This document shows positions 1 to 9,096 of a stretch of 55,879 nt of DNA, one piece after another (within the stretch, counting starts at the first letter, position 1; the number at the start of each line of letters is the position of its first letter). The notes beneath the pieces were generated by a model. The model saw nothing but the letters and a program-made list of their open reading frames with translations, ran no database searches and had not been told where the DNA came from. The stretch is from a virus. The stretch is taken from IMG/VR virus record IMGVR_UViG_3300036761_000980, positions 1 to 55,879 of that record; one strand, written 5' to 3'. The translations under genes were made by a program, and so were the position numbers.

Positions 1-3000
1 TATCCTTATGGTACATCAACAGCTGGTCTTATAGAAAATAATTTTATTTATAACACTGGTTATTGTGCAATTGATGTTGGTGCAACAAATGTAATAGTAA
101 GAAATAATTTCATAGATTCGTTTTGTATAACTACTTCAGATGGCGGCGGTATATATTCAGGTTCAGCTAGTGGTTATCCAAATCAGACATTTAATGCAAA
201 TATAATTCTAAATGGTATAGGAGCATTTGGCGGTATACCATTACCAGCAACTTATGGCGCCGCAATGGGTATATATGAAGACTTTGGCTCAAGCGCTGGC
301 GTAATAGTTACTAATAATACTATTGCTTATTGTAGATCTGGAGGTATTTTTGATCATGCAAGTCAAAATATGACTATAATAGGTAATACGGTATATGCTT
401 GTGATGAAGGAGTTCATTTTCAAGAAACTCCAGGTATTGGGTTAGCAATAAGAAACATTACAATGAATAATAATAAATTTATTGCTATATCCTCTACTCA
501 ATATACTATGTATGCAAGAACAAATAGTAATACTGCTGATTTTAATTTATGGGGCACATTTGATTATAATTACTATGCGAGGCCCATATCTGAAGGATCA
601 ACTATAGAAGAAGTTCATGGAACAAATAATTGGACTCCTGTAAATAAGACAGTCGCGCAGTGGATAACCCTTGCTGCACAAGATTCTCATTCATATGCAA
701 ATATGGGCGGCAGTATTACTAATCCATCACAGCTTCATTTTATATACAATGAAACAAGCTCGCCAAAATCATATATACTATCTACTACAATGAAAGATGT
801 AGCAAACACGTCTTATTCAGGAACAATATCATTAGCATCATGGACATCACTAATACTTATCGGGCCTATAGGATCTACTGTAACACCATCATCGCCATCA
901 TTAACCCAATCGTTGACGCCAAGTAAGACGCCAAGTTTAACGCCAAGTAAGACGCCAAGTTTAACGCCAATACTAACCCAATCATTAACACCAAGTAAAA
1001 CACCAAGCATATCGATAAGTAAGACTCCAAGTAAGACGCCAAGTTTAACTCCAAGTAAGACTCCAAGTAAGACAATATCTGTTATATCTTCAGGTAGATA
1101 TATAGCAACTGCCGCTAATGGAGGAAGTGACAGTAACACAGGAACATCTGGTTCGCCATGGCTTACTCTTTCTTACGCATGTGCTCATAGTGTTTCAGGT
1201 GATATAATTCATGTAAGGGCAGGAACATATGCGCTTACTTCTAGTGTTACTGTACCTGTTGGAATAAGTATAGAAGGGGAAGGTCCCACAACGGCGCCTA
1301 CTTCAATTATTACATCAAATATTTCTGCTCAATATTCATATACTTTAAAATTAAATTCAGGGTCCGAGGGTACTAATGGTAATCAGCATATTTCCAATAT
1401 AAAAATGGATGGTCTTAATCTTACAGGATGGGCTGCTATAGGTATAAACGCTAGGAGTAATGTAAAGATATATAATTGTACATTTATTAATTTTTATGGA
1501 GAGGGGGTTATGTTTAATGGTGGTACTGCTTATTTAAACAATGCGCCTGGAACATATCCTACTGGAAATGAATTCCATGATAATATTGTAACTAACTGCT
1601 CGTATTATAATGGCGGAGATGATTACGGTTCTGGTAATTTAATGATAGGTGGGCAGAGTGGAATGCTTATCTATAATAATAGTATTGTACAAACAGGAAG
1701 GGGAACGGGATTAAACGGTTATTGTATTAAGCATTATAGTGGTGGTTACAATAAAGGCATTAAACTTTATAATAACTATCTTGAGACAGCTCCTGCTGCT
1801 GGCCCAGAACCTGCTTATGCTTGGGGATTTGTACTTGAGCAATGGGCTATGCGTGGTGGTTGGGAAATATATGGAAATACAATAAAAGGATGTTTAGATT
1901 TATCTAACGCAATGAAGGGTGCATATTCATTTGCTGTTGATATCCACGATAATACTTTTGGATATGATACACAGCCTCTTGGTTTAGATACTGAAGGTGA
2001 CGTTGCGATACGATTTGAATTGAATATGGAGCGATCAAATATTTATAGGAACCGCTTCAAAAATTCAATGGCTAGTATTTATATAAGTTGTGGAAGTAGT
2101 TTTACATTAAGAGATTTATATATTTATTATAATATATTTGAAAATCTGGGGAATAATCTTAGCGGACATGGATGGGCATTGAGATTCAACACATATACAG
2201 CGAACGATTTATCAAACACAGTTACTAATTGGAATTTCTGGAATAACGTGATGATTGGTGGCGTTTCTAATTCAACAGCATCAGGTATTCAATTACCTCA
2301 TGGTGTAGCATCAAACTTTAGTATAAGAAATAATATAATTGAAAATTTTGATCAAGGACCCGTTCAATTGCCACAATATGGAACGGCTACTTCTATTTCC
2401 ATTGAAAATAATGTCTTTTATAACAATGGAAATAGCAACAATCCAACTGGAGGTATATCATATACAAATGCCAATAATTTAAAGGTTAATCCATTATTTG
2501 TTTCAGCCACAGATTTTCATTTACAGGCAGGATCGCCAGCTATTAACACAGGTATAAGCGTCGGTTTGACGACAGATTATGCTGGCAATTCTGTAAGTAG
2601 TCCGCCTGAAATAGGGGCATATGAATATGTTGGTATAATACCATCTCAATCATTAACACCAAGTAAGACGCCAAGTATATCGATAAGTAAGACGCCAAGT
2701 TTGACGCCAAGTTTGACGCCAAGTAAAACGCCAACTTTAACACCAAGTAAGACAATATCCGTTATATCTGGAAATGTATATTATGTAAAAAATACAGGTA
2801 ACGATTCTAATAGCGGTTTGTCGGATGCGTTAGCGTGGCAGACTATAAATAAAATTAATAATCATAATTTTGTCGCAGGTGATCAGATTTTATTTAATCG
2901 CGGTGATGTATGGAGAGAGCAATTACGGTTTCAATCTGTGAATGGTACATCTAGTAGTAGAATTACAATTGGAGCTTATGGATCTGGAAATAAACCTAAG

Positions 3001-4404
3001 TTATTAGGAAGTGTAAATGGTGATGTTAACGGTTATTGGACATCATTGGGAAGTAATAAATGGGCATCGCCAAGTAATAGTTTTTCGTCAGAATCATTTA
3101 TTTTATTTTATGACACTAATTTAGCTACCTCCAAAGCTAGTATAAATAAAACCAGTTCATCAGCATTAACCGCCAATTGGGATATGTGGTATGATCCTGT
3201 TGGTCGAAGAGTTGTGGTATATCAAAGTAATGGCAGTCCTGATACGCAAGCAAATGGTATTGAAATAGCTGGTATTTTTAATATAACCACGCAGGGCAGT
3301 GTACTTACAATCAATTGGTGTAATTATATTACAATTGACAATATAGATGTTAGATATAGTAATGAATCTGGATATAATATGTGGGGTGAAAATATAGGCA
3401 ACGGGACATGTACATATATTACATATTCAAACTGTGAATTACATTACACATGGGATAAAGGTTATAATCTTGTTTACGGTGATAACATATTGTTAGATCA
3501 TTGTATTGCGGATCATTGTGGATATATTGGATATAATCCTACCGAAGCTGAAACCGTATATTCATGGGGAGAATCGGTATGGGTTCAATTAATAACCAAC
3601 CCAACTGTACGTTATACTGAAATAGCCTATCCGCATAATAATGGAATCGATATATGGGGTTGTAGTAATGCATTAGTAGAAAATTGTTACTGTCATGATG
3701 TAGATACGGTTGCAGGTGAGTATGCCGCTTTCGGTGGGCTTTATGAATCGGGTGTATATATCGACGGAACAGACAATGTGACAATTAGATATAATAATAT
3801 TAAAAATCTTCCAGTAGGTATAGCAATTGGAGCAGAAACTCCATCATATACTTCAAATAATATATTATGTTATTATAATATTGCCATTAATAATGACCAA
3901 AATTATGATGTAAATTGTACTCAAGCAGTAAGTAATATTGTTACTAATCTAAAATTTTATAATAATATTTCCTACAATGATGTAAATCAGTTATACAAAA
4001 GATCCAATTGGTCAGGTTTTTGGATTCAATATTGTACTACTGTTGATTTTAAAAATAATATAATTTATAATAAATTATCTGGAGCAAATTATCTATGGAG
4101 AATATATGCAACTGCATTAAGCGTAACCAGTGATTATAATGATTTTTATTTAACAACTGCATCTCAAAGTTATCAATTTGGAAATAATTATTATGGCGCT
4201 CTTACAGCATATAAAACAGGAAGTGGACAAGAAAGTCATTCTATATCTACTGACCCGCTCTTTGCGTCATCAACTGATTATCATTTACAATCAAATTCTT
4301 TGGCTATCAATGCAGGAGTACATATTAGTACTCCAGTGATATTAACAGATTATGATGGAATTACTATAGGTAATCCACCAGAAATAGGAGTATATGAATA
4401 TTAA
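1..4404 (+). CDS. Right-handed beta-helix adhesin/tailspike-like protein, 5' end outside window
   Basis: The frame is open from base 1, so the N-terminus is missing; the first internal ATG is at 265. Three beta-helix domains are separated by Thr/Ser/Pro linkers. Domain 1 (about 1-880) and domain 2 (about 1090-2635) are rich in Asn-Asn turns such as IYNNSIV and IRNNIIENF. Domain 3 (about 2770-4404) opens with YYVKNTGNDSNSG, the usual start of pectate-lyase-like parallel beta-helices. Domains 2 and 3 end in the same capping motif (NPLF...DFHLQ...SPAIN...PPEIG.YEY). The fold is typical of phage tailspikes and surface polysaccharide-binding proteins. I infer a host-glycan-binding or depolymerase role in the virion; no catalytic residues can be assigned. 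Confidence 0.8.
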   Translation, partial: YPYGTSTAGLIENNFIYNTGYCAIDVGATNVIVRNNFIDSFCITTSDGGGIYSGSASGYPNQTFNANIILNGIGAFGGIPLPATYGAAMGIYEDFGSSAGVIVTNNTIAYCRSGGIFDHASQNMTIIGNTVYACDEGVHFQETPGIGLAIRNITMNNNKFIAISSTQYTMYARTNSNTADFNLWGTFDYNYYARPISEGSTIEEVHGTNNWTPVNKTVAQWITLAAQDSHSYANMGGSITNPSQLHFIYNETSSPKSYILSTTMKDVANTSYSGTISLASWTSLILIGPIGSTVTPSSPSLTQSLTPSKTPSLTPSKTPSLTPILTQSLTPSKTPSISISKTPSKTPSLTPSKTPSKTISVISSGRYIATAANGGSDSNTGTSGSPWLTLSYACAHSVSGDIIHVRAGTYALTSSVTVPVGISIEGEGPTTAPTSIITSNISAQYSYTLKLNSGSEGTNGNQHISNIKMDGLNLTGWAAIGINARSNVKIYNCTFINFYGEGVMFNGGTAYLNNAPGTYPTGNEFHDNIVTNCSYYNGGDDYGSGNLMIGGQSGMLIYNNSIVQTGRGTGLNGYCIKHYSGGYNKGIKLYNNYLETAPAAGPEPAYAWGFVLEQWAMRGGWEIYGNTIKGCLDLSNAMKGAYSFAVDIHDNTFGYDTQPLGLDTEGDVAIRFELNMERSNIYRNRFKNSMASIYISCGSSFTLRDLYIYYNIFENLGNNLSGHGWALRFNTYTANDLSNTVTNWNFWNNVMIGGVSNSTASGIQLPHGVASNFSIRNNIIENFDQGPVQLPQYGTATSISIENNVFYNNGNSNNPTGGISYTNANNLKVNPLFVSATDFHLQAGSPAINTGISVGLTTDYAGNSVSSPPEIGAYEYVGIIPSQSLTPSKTPSISISKTPSLTPSLTPSKTPTLTPSKTISVISGNVYYVKNTGNDSNSGLSDALAWQTINKINNHNFVAGDQILFNRGDVWREQLRFQSVNGTSSSRITIGAYGSGNKPKLLGSVNGDVNGYWTSLGSNKWASPSNSFSSESFILFYDTNLATSKASINKTSSSALTANWDMWYDPVGRRVVVYQSNGSPDTQANGIEIAGIFNITTQGSVLTINWCNYITIDNIDVRYSNESGYNMWGENIGNGTCTYITYSNCELHYTWDKGYNLVYGDNILLDHCIADHCGYIGYNPTEAETVYSWGESVWVQLITNPTVRYTEIAYPHNNGIDIWGCSNALVENCYCHDVDTVAGEYAAFGGLYESGVYIDGTDNVTIRYNNIKNLPVGIAIGAETPSYTSNNILCYYNIAINNDQNYDVNCTQAVSNIVTNLKFYNNISYNDVNQLYKRSNWSGFWIQYCTTVDFKNNIIYNKLSGANYLWRIYATALSVTSDYNDFYLTTASQSYQFGNNYYGALTAYKTGSGQESHSISTDPLFASSTDYHLQSNSLAINAGVHISTPVILTDYDGITIGNPPEIGVYEY
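885..1080 (+). repeat. TPS-rich linker between beta-helix domains 1 and 2
   Basis: Degenerate tandem repeats encode units such as SLTPSKTPS; at DNA level the core is a variant of acgccaagt. The segment is Thr/Ser/Pro-rich and probably extended and flexible. Such mucin-like tracts are good O-glycosylation substrates. Confidence 0.85.
2640..2760 (+). repeat. TPS-rich linker between beta-helix domains 2 and 3
   Basis: This is a second copy of the same linker vocabulary (SLTPSKTPSISISKTPS). It separates domain 2 from domain 3 and ends with the same TISVIS exit motif as the first linker, which suggests a duplicated linker-plus-domain unit. Confidence 0.85.
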
Positions 4405-4419
4405 TATTTAAATAACAAA

Positions 4420-4683
4420 ATGGGAGACATTAAAATAAAAATAACTGACATTACAATACCTAACGACTTTAATATATTTTATAAAGCAGGTATTACTCCA
4501 TATCCTTTTGATAGTGGATATACTGACTATGGTGTTATATTTAGTGGAGGAACAGAAACCATAGATTTAATTGGGGATTTTATTTATGGCGAAGAATATT
4601 GGATCATGGGAAAAGAAGTGTTATATCCAGAACGATGGATGGTTAAAAATATATTAATAAATGATGCAATCGCTTACCAATGA
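4420..4683 (+). CDS. Small hypothetical protein in virion cluster (87 aa)
   Basis: The gene starts 15 bases after the beta-helix gene and overlaps the next gene by 23 bases. The product is predicted beta-rich (DIKIKITDITIPNDFNIFYKAG) with no signal or membrane segment. Its opening resembles that of the 5021 gene product in style (short beta-strands, then F-x-IY), so it may be a small immunoglobulin-like or accessory fibre domain. I do not recognise a family. It could form one polypeptide with the next frame through a +1 shift. Confidence 0.6.
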   Translation: MGDIKIKITDITIPNDFNIFYKAGITPYPFDSGYTDYGVIFSGGTETIDLIGDFIYGEEYWIMGKEVLYPERWMVKNILINDAIAYQ

Positions 4684-4978
4684 ATGTGATATGAGCCCTC
4701 AAGTACAAATGAGTTTAGGAACTAATTATTCGTTTAATGTTGTTGCATACGCAGTACATAGTGGAGGTAATAGATTAATTAGGCTTTCAACAGCGGACAT
4801 TATATTAACGGTAGATGCCATAGAAACAATATTACAAACAGGAGCGCCATTAGATAAAACGGGTCAAAGTTTTACTGGAACGCTAGCAGGAGGATCAACA
4901 TGGAATATGAACGATATAGGAGAAGTTACATTTAGAAATGCTGTAGCTGATGATTCTGATACTATGATATGTTATTAA
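4661..4978 (+). CDS. Small hypothetical protein in virion cluster (105 aa)
   Basis: The gene overlaps the preceding one in the +1 frame. The start may be ATG at 4661, or ATG at 4691, which lies eight bases after the upstream stop and begins MSPQVQMSLG. The sequence is beta-rich and ends in FRNAVADDSDTMICY. No family is recognised. A structural or fibre-associated role is inferred only from position between virion genes. Confidence 0.6.
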   Translation: MMQSLTNECDMSPQVQMSLGTNYSFNVVAYAVHSGGNRLIRLSTADIILTVDAIETILQTGAPLDKTGQSFTGTLAGGSTWNMNDIGEVTFRNAVADDSDTMICY

Positions 4979-5020
4979 AAAACAATATAGGATAATAATT
5001 ATATAATAACTAAAAAAATA

Positions 5021-6352
5021 ATGCCACTTCAAGTAACCATAATAGTAAATCCATCAAACACAGAGGCAGGCAGCTTTGATATTTATCAATTTATATATGA
5101 TAGTAATGGCGATCCACAAGCTGATCCCTTTTTATTAGAATCTAATGTGCCGATATCAAGTTTAATTGATCCTGGATATATTGTTATAGTAGATGAAAAC
5201 GCATATGGAATTAGACTAGTAAGTAATAATGATCGTGGTTTTGATTGTGAAGTAACATCTATAGATGAATTTTTTTCAAATGTAAAAATTGTTAATAATT
5301 TTCCTCCACTATATGGAAATATTAGTATAACTGGAGCGGCATTTGGGGGTTATTCATTAACTCCTCCGCCGCCACAAAACGCGTCTCCATATTATTATCG
5401 TATAGATACAGGAACCACAGTAGAAGATACAGCAAGCGTGGATATTAACAATGAGTCTATTAATACATTATCATATGTATTAACAATTAGAGATAGTGAG
5501 TCGTCATCGTCTTTCATTTATTCTAGCGACATTCCTCCAACTACTGGTATAACTATTAATATCGATAATACATTTTTATCATCTGCTAGACAATATGTGA
5601 TATCATTGGGAACATATATGTTGCCGTCAAAAACGCCATCAAAAACGCCGTCATTAACACCATCATTAACACCAAGTATAACAATCACGCCATCATTAAC
5701 ACCAAGCATAACGATTACTCCATCATTAACACCAAGCATAACGATTACGCCAAGTTTAACGCCAAGTAAAACGCCATCATTAACGCCAGGCGAAACACCT
5801 TCAATAACACCAAGTGAAACGCCTTCGTTAACGCCAAGTGAAACACCTTCGTTAACGCCAAGTGAAACACCAAGCATAACGCCAAGCGAGACTCCGACGC
5901 CAAGTATGACGCCATCATTAACGCCAAGCGAGACTCCGACGCCAAGCATGACGCCATCATTAACGCCAAGCGAGACTCCAACGCCAACAATAACGCCATC
6001 AACATCACCGCCGCCAGTAGGTAATTTTATTCTAGATTCAGCATATGGCATCAAATTTTCTGGTGTAACTGGAACTGGAATACCGTCATTTAGTTATCCA
6101 GTAACAAGTGGGAATACAACATTAACATATACGGGAACGATATCTGAACAAGATTTATCGGTAGAAGTATATGGAAATCCAGCTCCAAGCGGAGATAAAT
6201 ATTTGATACTAAGGGTTAATGGTTCTCAAATTGATACTGAAACGATTACTAATGGAGATACAACTGAGACAACTAGCGTGACTAAATCACTTCATTTGAC
6301 AGAGACAAGTGCACCGACGGAGATTATTATTAGAATAAATAATAGTGTATAA
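5021..6352 (+). CDS. Virion/fibre protein with long TPS-repeat linker (443 aa)
   Basis: The N-terminal 200 residues are beta-rich (VTIIVNPSNTEAGSFDIYQF). A Thr/Ser/Pro repeat tract of about 125 residues follows, then a C-terminal beta-sandwich-like domain of about 115 residues (FILDSAYGIKFSGVTG onward). Two globular ends joined by a flexible mucin-like stalk suggest a decoration or fibre protein. The same linker type is found in the beta-helix gene and in the 22416 gene. The function is unknown. Confidence 0.7.
   Translation: MPLQVTIIVNPSNTEAGSFDIYQFIYDSNGDPQADPFLLESNVPISSLIDPGYIVIVDENAYGIRLVSNNDRGFDCEVTSIDEFFSNVKIVNNFPPLYGNISITGAAFGGYSLTPPPPQNASPYYYRIDTGTTVEDTASVDINNESINTLSYVLTIRDSESSSSFIYSSDIPPTTGITINIDNTFLSSARQYVISLGTYMLPSKTPSKTPSLTPSLTPSITITPSLTPSITITPSLTPSITITPSLTPSKTPSLTPGETPSITPSETPSLTPSETPSLTPSETPSITPSETPTPSMTPSLTPSETPTPSMTPSLTPSETPTPTITPSTSPPPVGNFILDSAYGIKFSGVTGTGIPSFSYPVTSGNTTLTYTGTISEQDLSVEVYGNPAPSGDKYLILRVNGSQIDTETITNGDTTETTSVTKSLHLTETSAPTEIIIRINNSV
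5629..6012 (+). repeat. TPS/TPSE tandem repeat tract
   Basis: Three sub-blocks can be seen: TPSLTPSITI repeats, then TPSETPSLTPSE repeats, then TPTPSMTPSLTPSE repeats of about 48 bases. The block structure suggests expansion by slippage or unequal recombination. Confidence 0.85.
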
Positions 6353-6378
6353 CAAAGAGATTAGAAAAAATTTAATAC

Positions 6379-6387
6379 ATATTTATA
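6379..6387 (+). promoter_or_regulatory. ATATTTATA element before 6392 gene
   Basis: The 9-mer ends four bases before the ATG. It is one of the recurrent elements discussed as a candidate late promoter. If it acts as a -7 box, the transcript would be leaderless. Confidence 0.4.
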
Positions 6388-6391
6388 AGAA

Positions 6392-8425
6392 ATGAGTTTT
6401 TTACAAGCAAATAGTTCAGGAATTTTACCAGCAAGAATTACCAATTACGGTAGAAAAAAAATTGCGCAAGGTAATTTTAATATTGCATATTTTCAAATCG
6501 GTGATTCTGAATTTGATTATACGTTTTCCGAATTTGATGGTTTAAATAATCCACCACAAAAAGTGCTTATGCCTCTTGATAAAGATTCTCAAGTAAAATA
6601 TCCATATAAGGTCTCAGAATCTACATTAACAGGAACAACATATGGAATTCCATTACAATTTTCAGAAACAAAAATAGTTACAAATAATATGGGCCCAGCA
6701 GGCTATGTTTCCGAATATATCGCGTTTGATAGTGGTACGGGAGCTGGAACAAGAGTTGTAACCCCATATCAAGTTGTTGGTATATCACAAATAAATGGGT
6801 CAAACCAAATAGCCGTTTCAGACGGAACAGTGTTTAATGATACAGAGTATATTACGATCATAATGGATTATTTGGGGTCAAATGATGTAATAAGAGCCAG
6901 TACAACATCTTTAGTTTATAAAATAACAGGAATTGCAGGTAATGTATTATCATTAGATAGAAATATGCCAAATTTATCATCTTTAGGTTCTATAGATGTT
7001 ACAATTATATCCAATGAATATTCAGGAAATACATTAGTGTGCGGTGAAATTGTAAATAATGAGGAACAACAAAACTCATGGAATTTGGCAAATGTTTGGA
7101 GTAAAAAACCAGCTGGTTTAGATGTTACTACAGAAGACGAAAAATTATCAGGATATACAAGTAATGTTTTTGTATCAACAAAAGAATTTTTTGGGTATAA
7201 TACATCGTCAGGACAAACAAGTAATACAGGAACGACTATTACAAATTCCTTTGGAGACGCTATTATGGTATTACCAGAAGAACAACATTCTTTAAGTATT
7301 TTACATTTTTCTAAGCCCGGAAATATTTTAATTGATCCATATCTAGCATTTAAATATGAGGATTATATCGCGCATTCAACGGTAGATGATATTGAATATT
7401 TTCAAGTTTATATTCCTTTTATGCATTATGATAGAAATACCGGAACAACTATTGGCGGTCTATTTTTAATGGATTCAACAGATTATTACATTAATTCATC
7501 GGCAATGGATACCCGAAATAATCAAATGAAATATAGGTATTTACTAGATGAAAATAACAATAGAGTCGGTAAGATTTTTGTAAATCATAAAGTCATTGTT
7601 TTTGATGATCAAGAAATAGTTGCAATATTAGATTATAAATCAAATAGAAGATATACATTACCAATTCCAAGAATTTCATTGGTTCCAACAGATTCAAAAT
7701 GTGATGAAAATCACGATTTAACTCCATTATTAGGTGGAACGGGAGATACTGTTTTTGTTACTTATCTTCTTCAATATAGTAGTGAATTACAATACAATGG
7801 TTTACATTGTAATCATTATTCTAAAATTGTGGGAACAGAGCAAACTGGAGATGTTTCAATTAAATTTGGAGATAATTGTTTTACATTTATGAAGACATCA
7901 TTTGCTGATAGTACAAATGGGTATATCGCAGACGCATTTAAAATTTTAGTACAAAAAGTCGCCACAGGTCAACAGCCAGATCCTACATTATGGAAAATTA
8001 TAGATTTTACGAGTCAAATACCTAATTATGGCGGAGGTATTATCGATCCTGATGATTTAAGAAATGCAAGATTCATTATAACTAATACGGATTATGAAGG
8101 CGGCTCGTCATATGACTTAGAAAGCTATATTGGGTCATTACCTGATGAACCATCTACCTTACCTGAATTTGGCGATGAGCAACCATTTACAGGTAGCGTT
8201 AAATTAGTAAGAGCGTCAGATATTGAAGTATTAAGATTTTTGGTTAATTTGCCTTCAACTGATTTTATGACAACCCAAAATCCGTCATATGTTTCAGGCG
8301 TTCCTAAAAGATTTACTGAAGTCGCTTTGTTAGATGAGAATAAATATGTGTTGGTTATGGCAAAGACATCTAGCCCTGTGGTTAGAGTGGGCACACAAGT
8401 AGTGGCAGTTAAAATTGACATCTAA
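6392..8425 (+). CDS. Probable virion structural protein (677 aa)
   Basis: The protein begins MSFLQANSSGILPARITNYG followed by RKKIAQGNFNIAYFQIGDSE. I recall this N-terminal style from structural proteins of large Bacteroidetes phages but cannot name the family. There is no signal peptide, membrane segment or low-complexity tract, and the sequence is predicted mainly beta. The preceding genes are virion genes and the candidate late element lies four bases upstream of the ATG, so a baseplate or tail role is plausible but inferred. The next gene (ruvC-like) begins the DNA-metabolism block. Confidence 0.65.
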   Translation: MSFLQANSSGILPARITNYGRKKIAQGNFNIAYFQIGDSEFDYTFSEFDGLNNPPQKVLMPLDKDSQVKYPYKVSESTLTGTTYGIPLQFSETKIVTNNMGPAGYVSEYIAFDSGTGAGTRVVTPYQVVGISQINGSNQIAVSDGTVFNDTEYITIIMDYLGSNDVIRASTTSLVYKITGIAGNVLSLDRNMPNLSSLGSIDVTIISNEYSGNTLVCGEIVNNEEQQNSWNLANVWSKKPAGLDVTTEDEKLSGYTSNVFVSTKEFFGYNTSSGQTSNTGTTITNSFGDAIMVLPEEQHSLSILHFSKPGNILIDPYLAFKYEDYIAHSTVDDIEYFQVYIPFMHYDRNTGTTIGGLFLMDSTDYYINSSAMDTRNNQMKYRYLLDENNNRVGKIFVNHKVIVFDDQEIVAILDYKSNRRYTLPIPRISLVPTDSKCDENHDLTPLLGGTGDTVFVTYLLQYSSELQYNGLHCNHYSKIVGTEQTGDVSIKFGDNCFTFMKTSFADSTNGYIADAFKILVQKVATGQQPDPTLWKIIDFTSQIPNYGGGIIDPDDLRNARFIITNTDYEGGSSYDLESYIGSLPDEPSTLPEFGDEQPFTGSVKLVRASDIEVLRFLVNLPSTDFMTTQNPSYVSGVPKRFTEVALLDENKYVLVMAKTSSPVVRVGTQVVAVKIDI

Positions 8426-8478
8426 CTCTTTACAAAATAAAAAATATTCATTATCTATTGATTTATATACTGAATTAA

Positions 8479-9087
8479 ATGGAAAATGAATTAAAATTGA
8501 GAAATAAACCTAAGATTCTCGGATTAGATATTTCAACAAAAGTAATCGGTTGGGCGATATTTGATATGAATACTTCTACATTGCTAGAAGCAAGTCATTT
8601 TAGTCCCAAGATTAAGCCTGAGCCCGAAGATAAAATTGAGATTCTCGTTCGGAAAGCCGAAGCGTTTAAACATCATCTTGAAAAATATAAGGATTATGGT
8701 ATTGTGAGAATTATAATTGAAGAACCAATTTTGCAATCCAATAACATATATACTGTTGGAACACTTATAAGATATAATTCAATGATTCTTAAAGAATGTT
8801 GGGATATCTTTGGTATTGTTCCCTCATTTATTAGCACGTATAACGCCCGCAGATTCGCCTTTCCTGATTTGTTTCGTGATAATGGTAAAGGAAAAAATGT
8901 ATTATTTGGTGGTTTTCCAAAAGATACAGATAAAAAACATGTGATTTGGGAACATGTTAATACCATTTGTCCAGAAGTTAATTGGATATATGACAAAAAT
9001 GGAAAGCTCAAAACCTCAAACTATGATATCAGTGATTCCATCACCTGCATTATTGGGCATATAAACATGTTAAAAGCGTCAAAATAA
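8479..9087 (+). CDS. ruvC: RuvC-like Holliday junction resolvase
   Basis: This 202-aa protein has the RNase H-like RuvC fold. It contains the first strand GLDISTKVIGWA with the catalytic Asp at about residue 16, a second acidic site in IIIEEP at about 78-82, and a C-terminal acidic motif YDISDSIT at about 181-188. In this family these residues bind two metal ions and cleave four-way junctions. It probably resolves branched replicative or recombination DNA before packaging, taking the place of T4 endonuclease VII. A convergent homing cassette begins nine bases downstream, and the first clear plus-strand terminator lies beyond that cassette at 10406. Confidence 0.85.
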   Translation: MENELKLRNKPKILGLDISTKVIGWAIFDMNTSTLLEASHFSPKIKPEPEDKIEILVRKAEAFKHHLEKYKDYGIVRIIIEEPILQSNNIYTVGTLIRYNSMILKECWDIFGIVPSFISTYNARRFAFPDLFRDNGKGKNVLFGGFPKDTDKKHVIWEHVNTICPEVNWIYDKNGKLKTSNYDISDSITCIIGHINMLKASK

Positions 9088-9096
9088 TTGTATATT

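Noticed and set aside
813-1139. Minus-strand frames over the TPS linkers (also 2543-2755 and 5518-6054)
   Set aside because: Shadows of the linker repeats with low-complexity products (GVLLGVKLGV) and no start signals.
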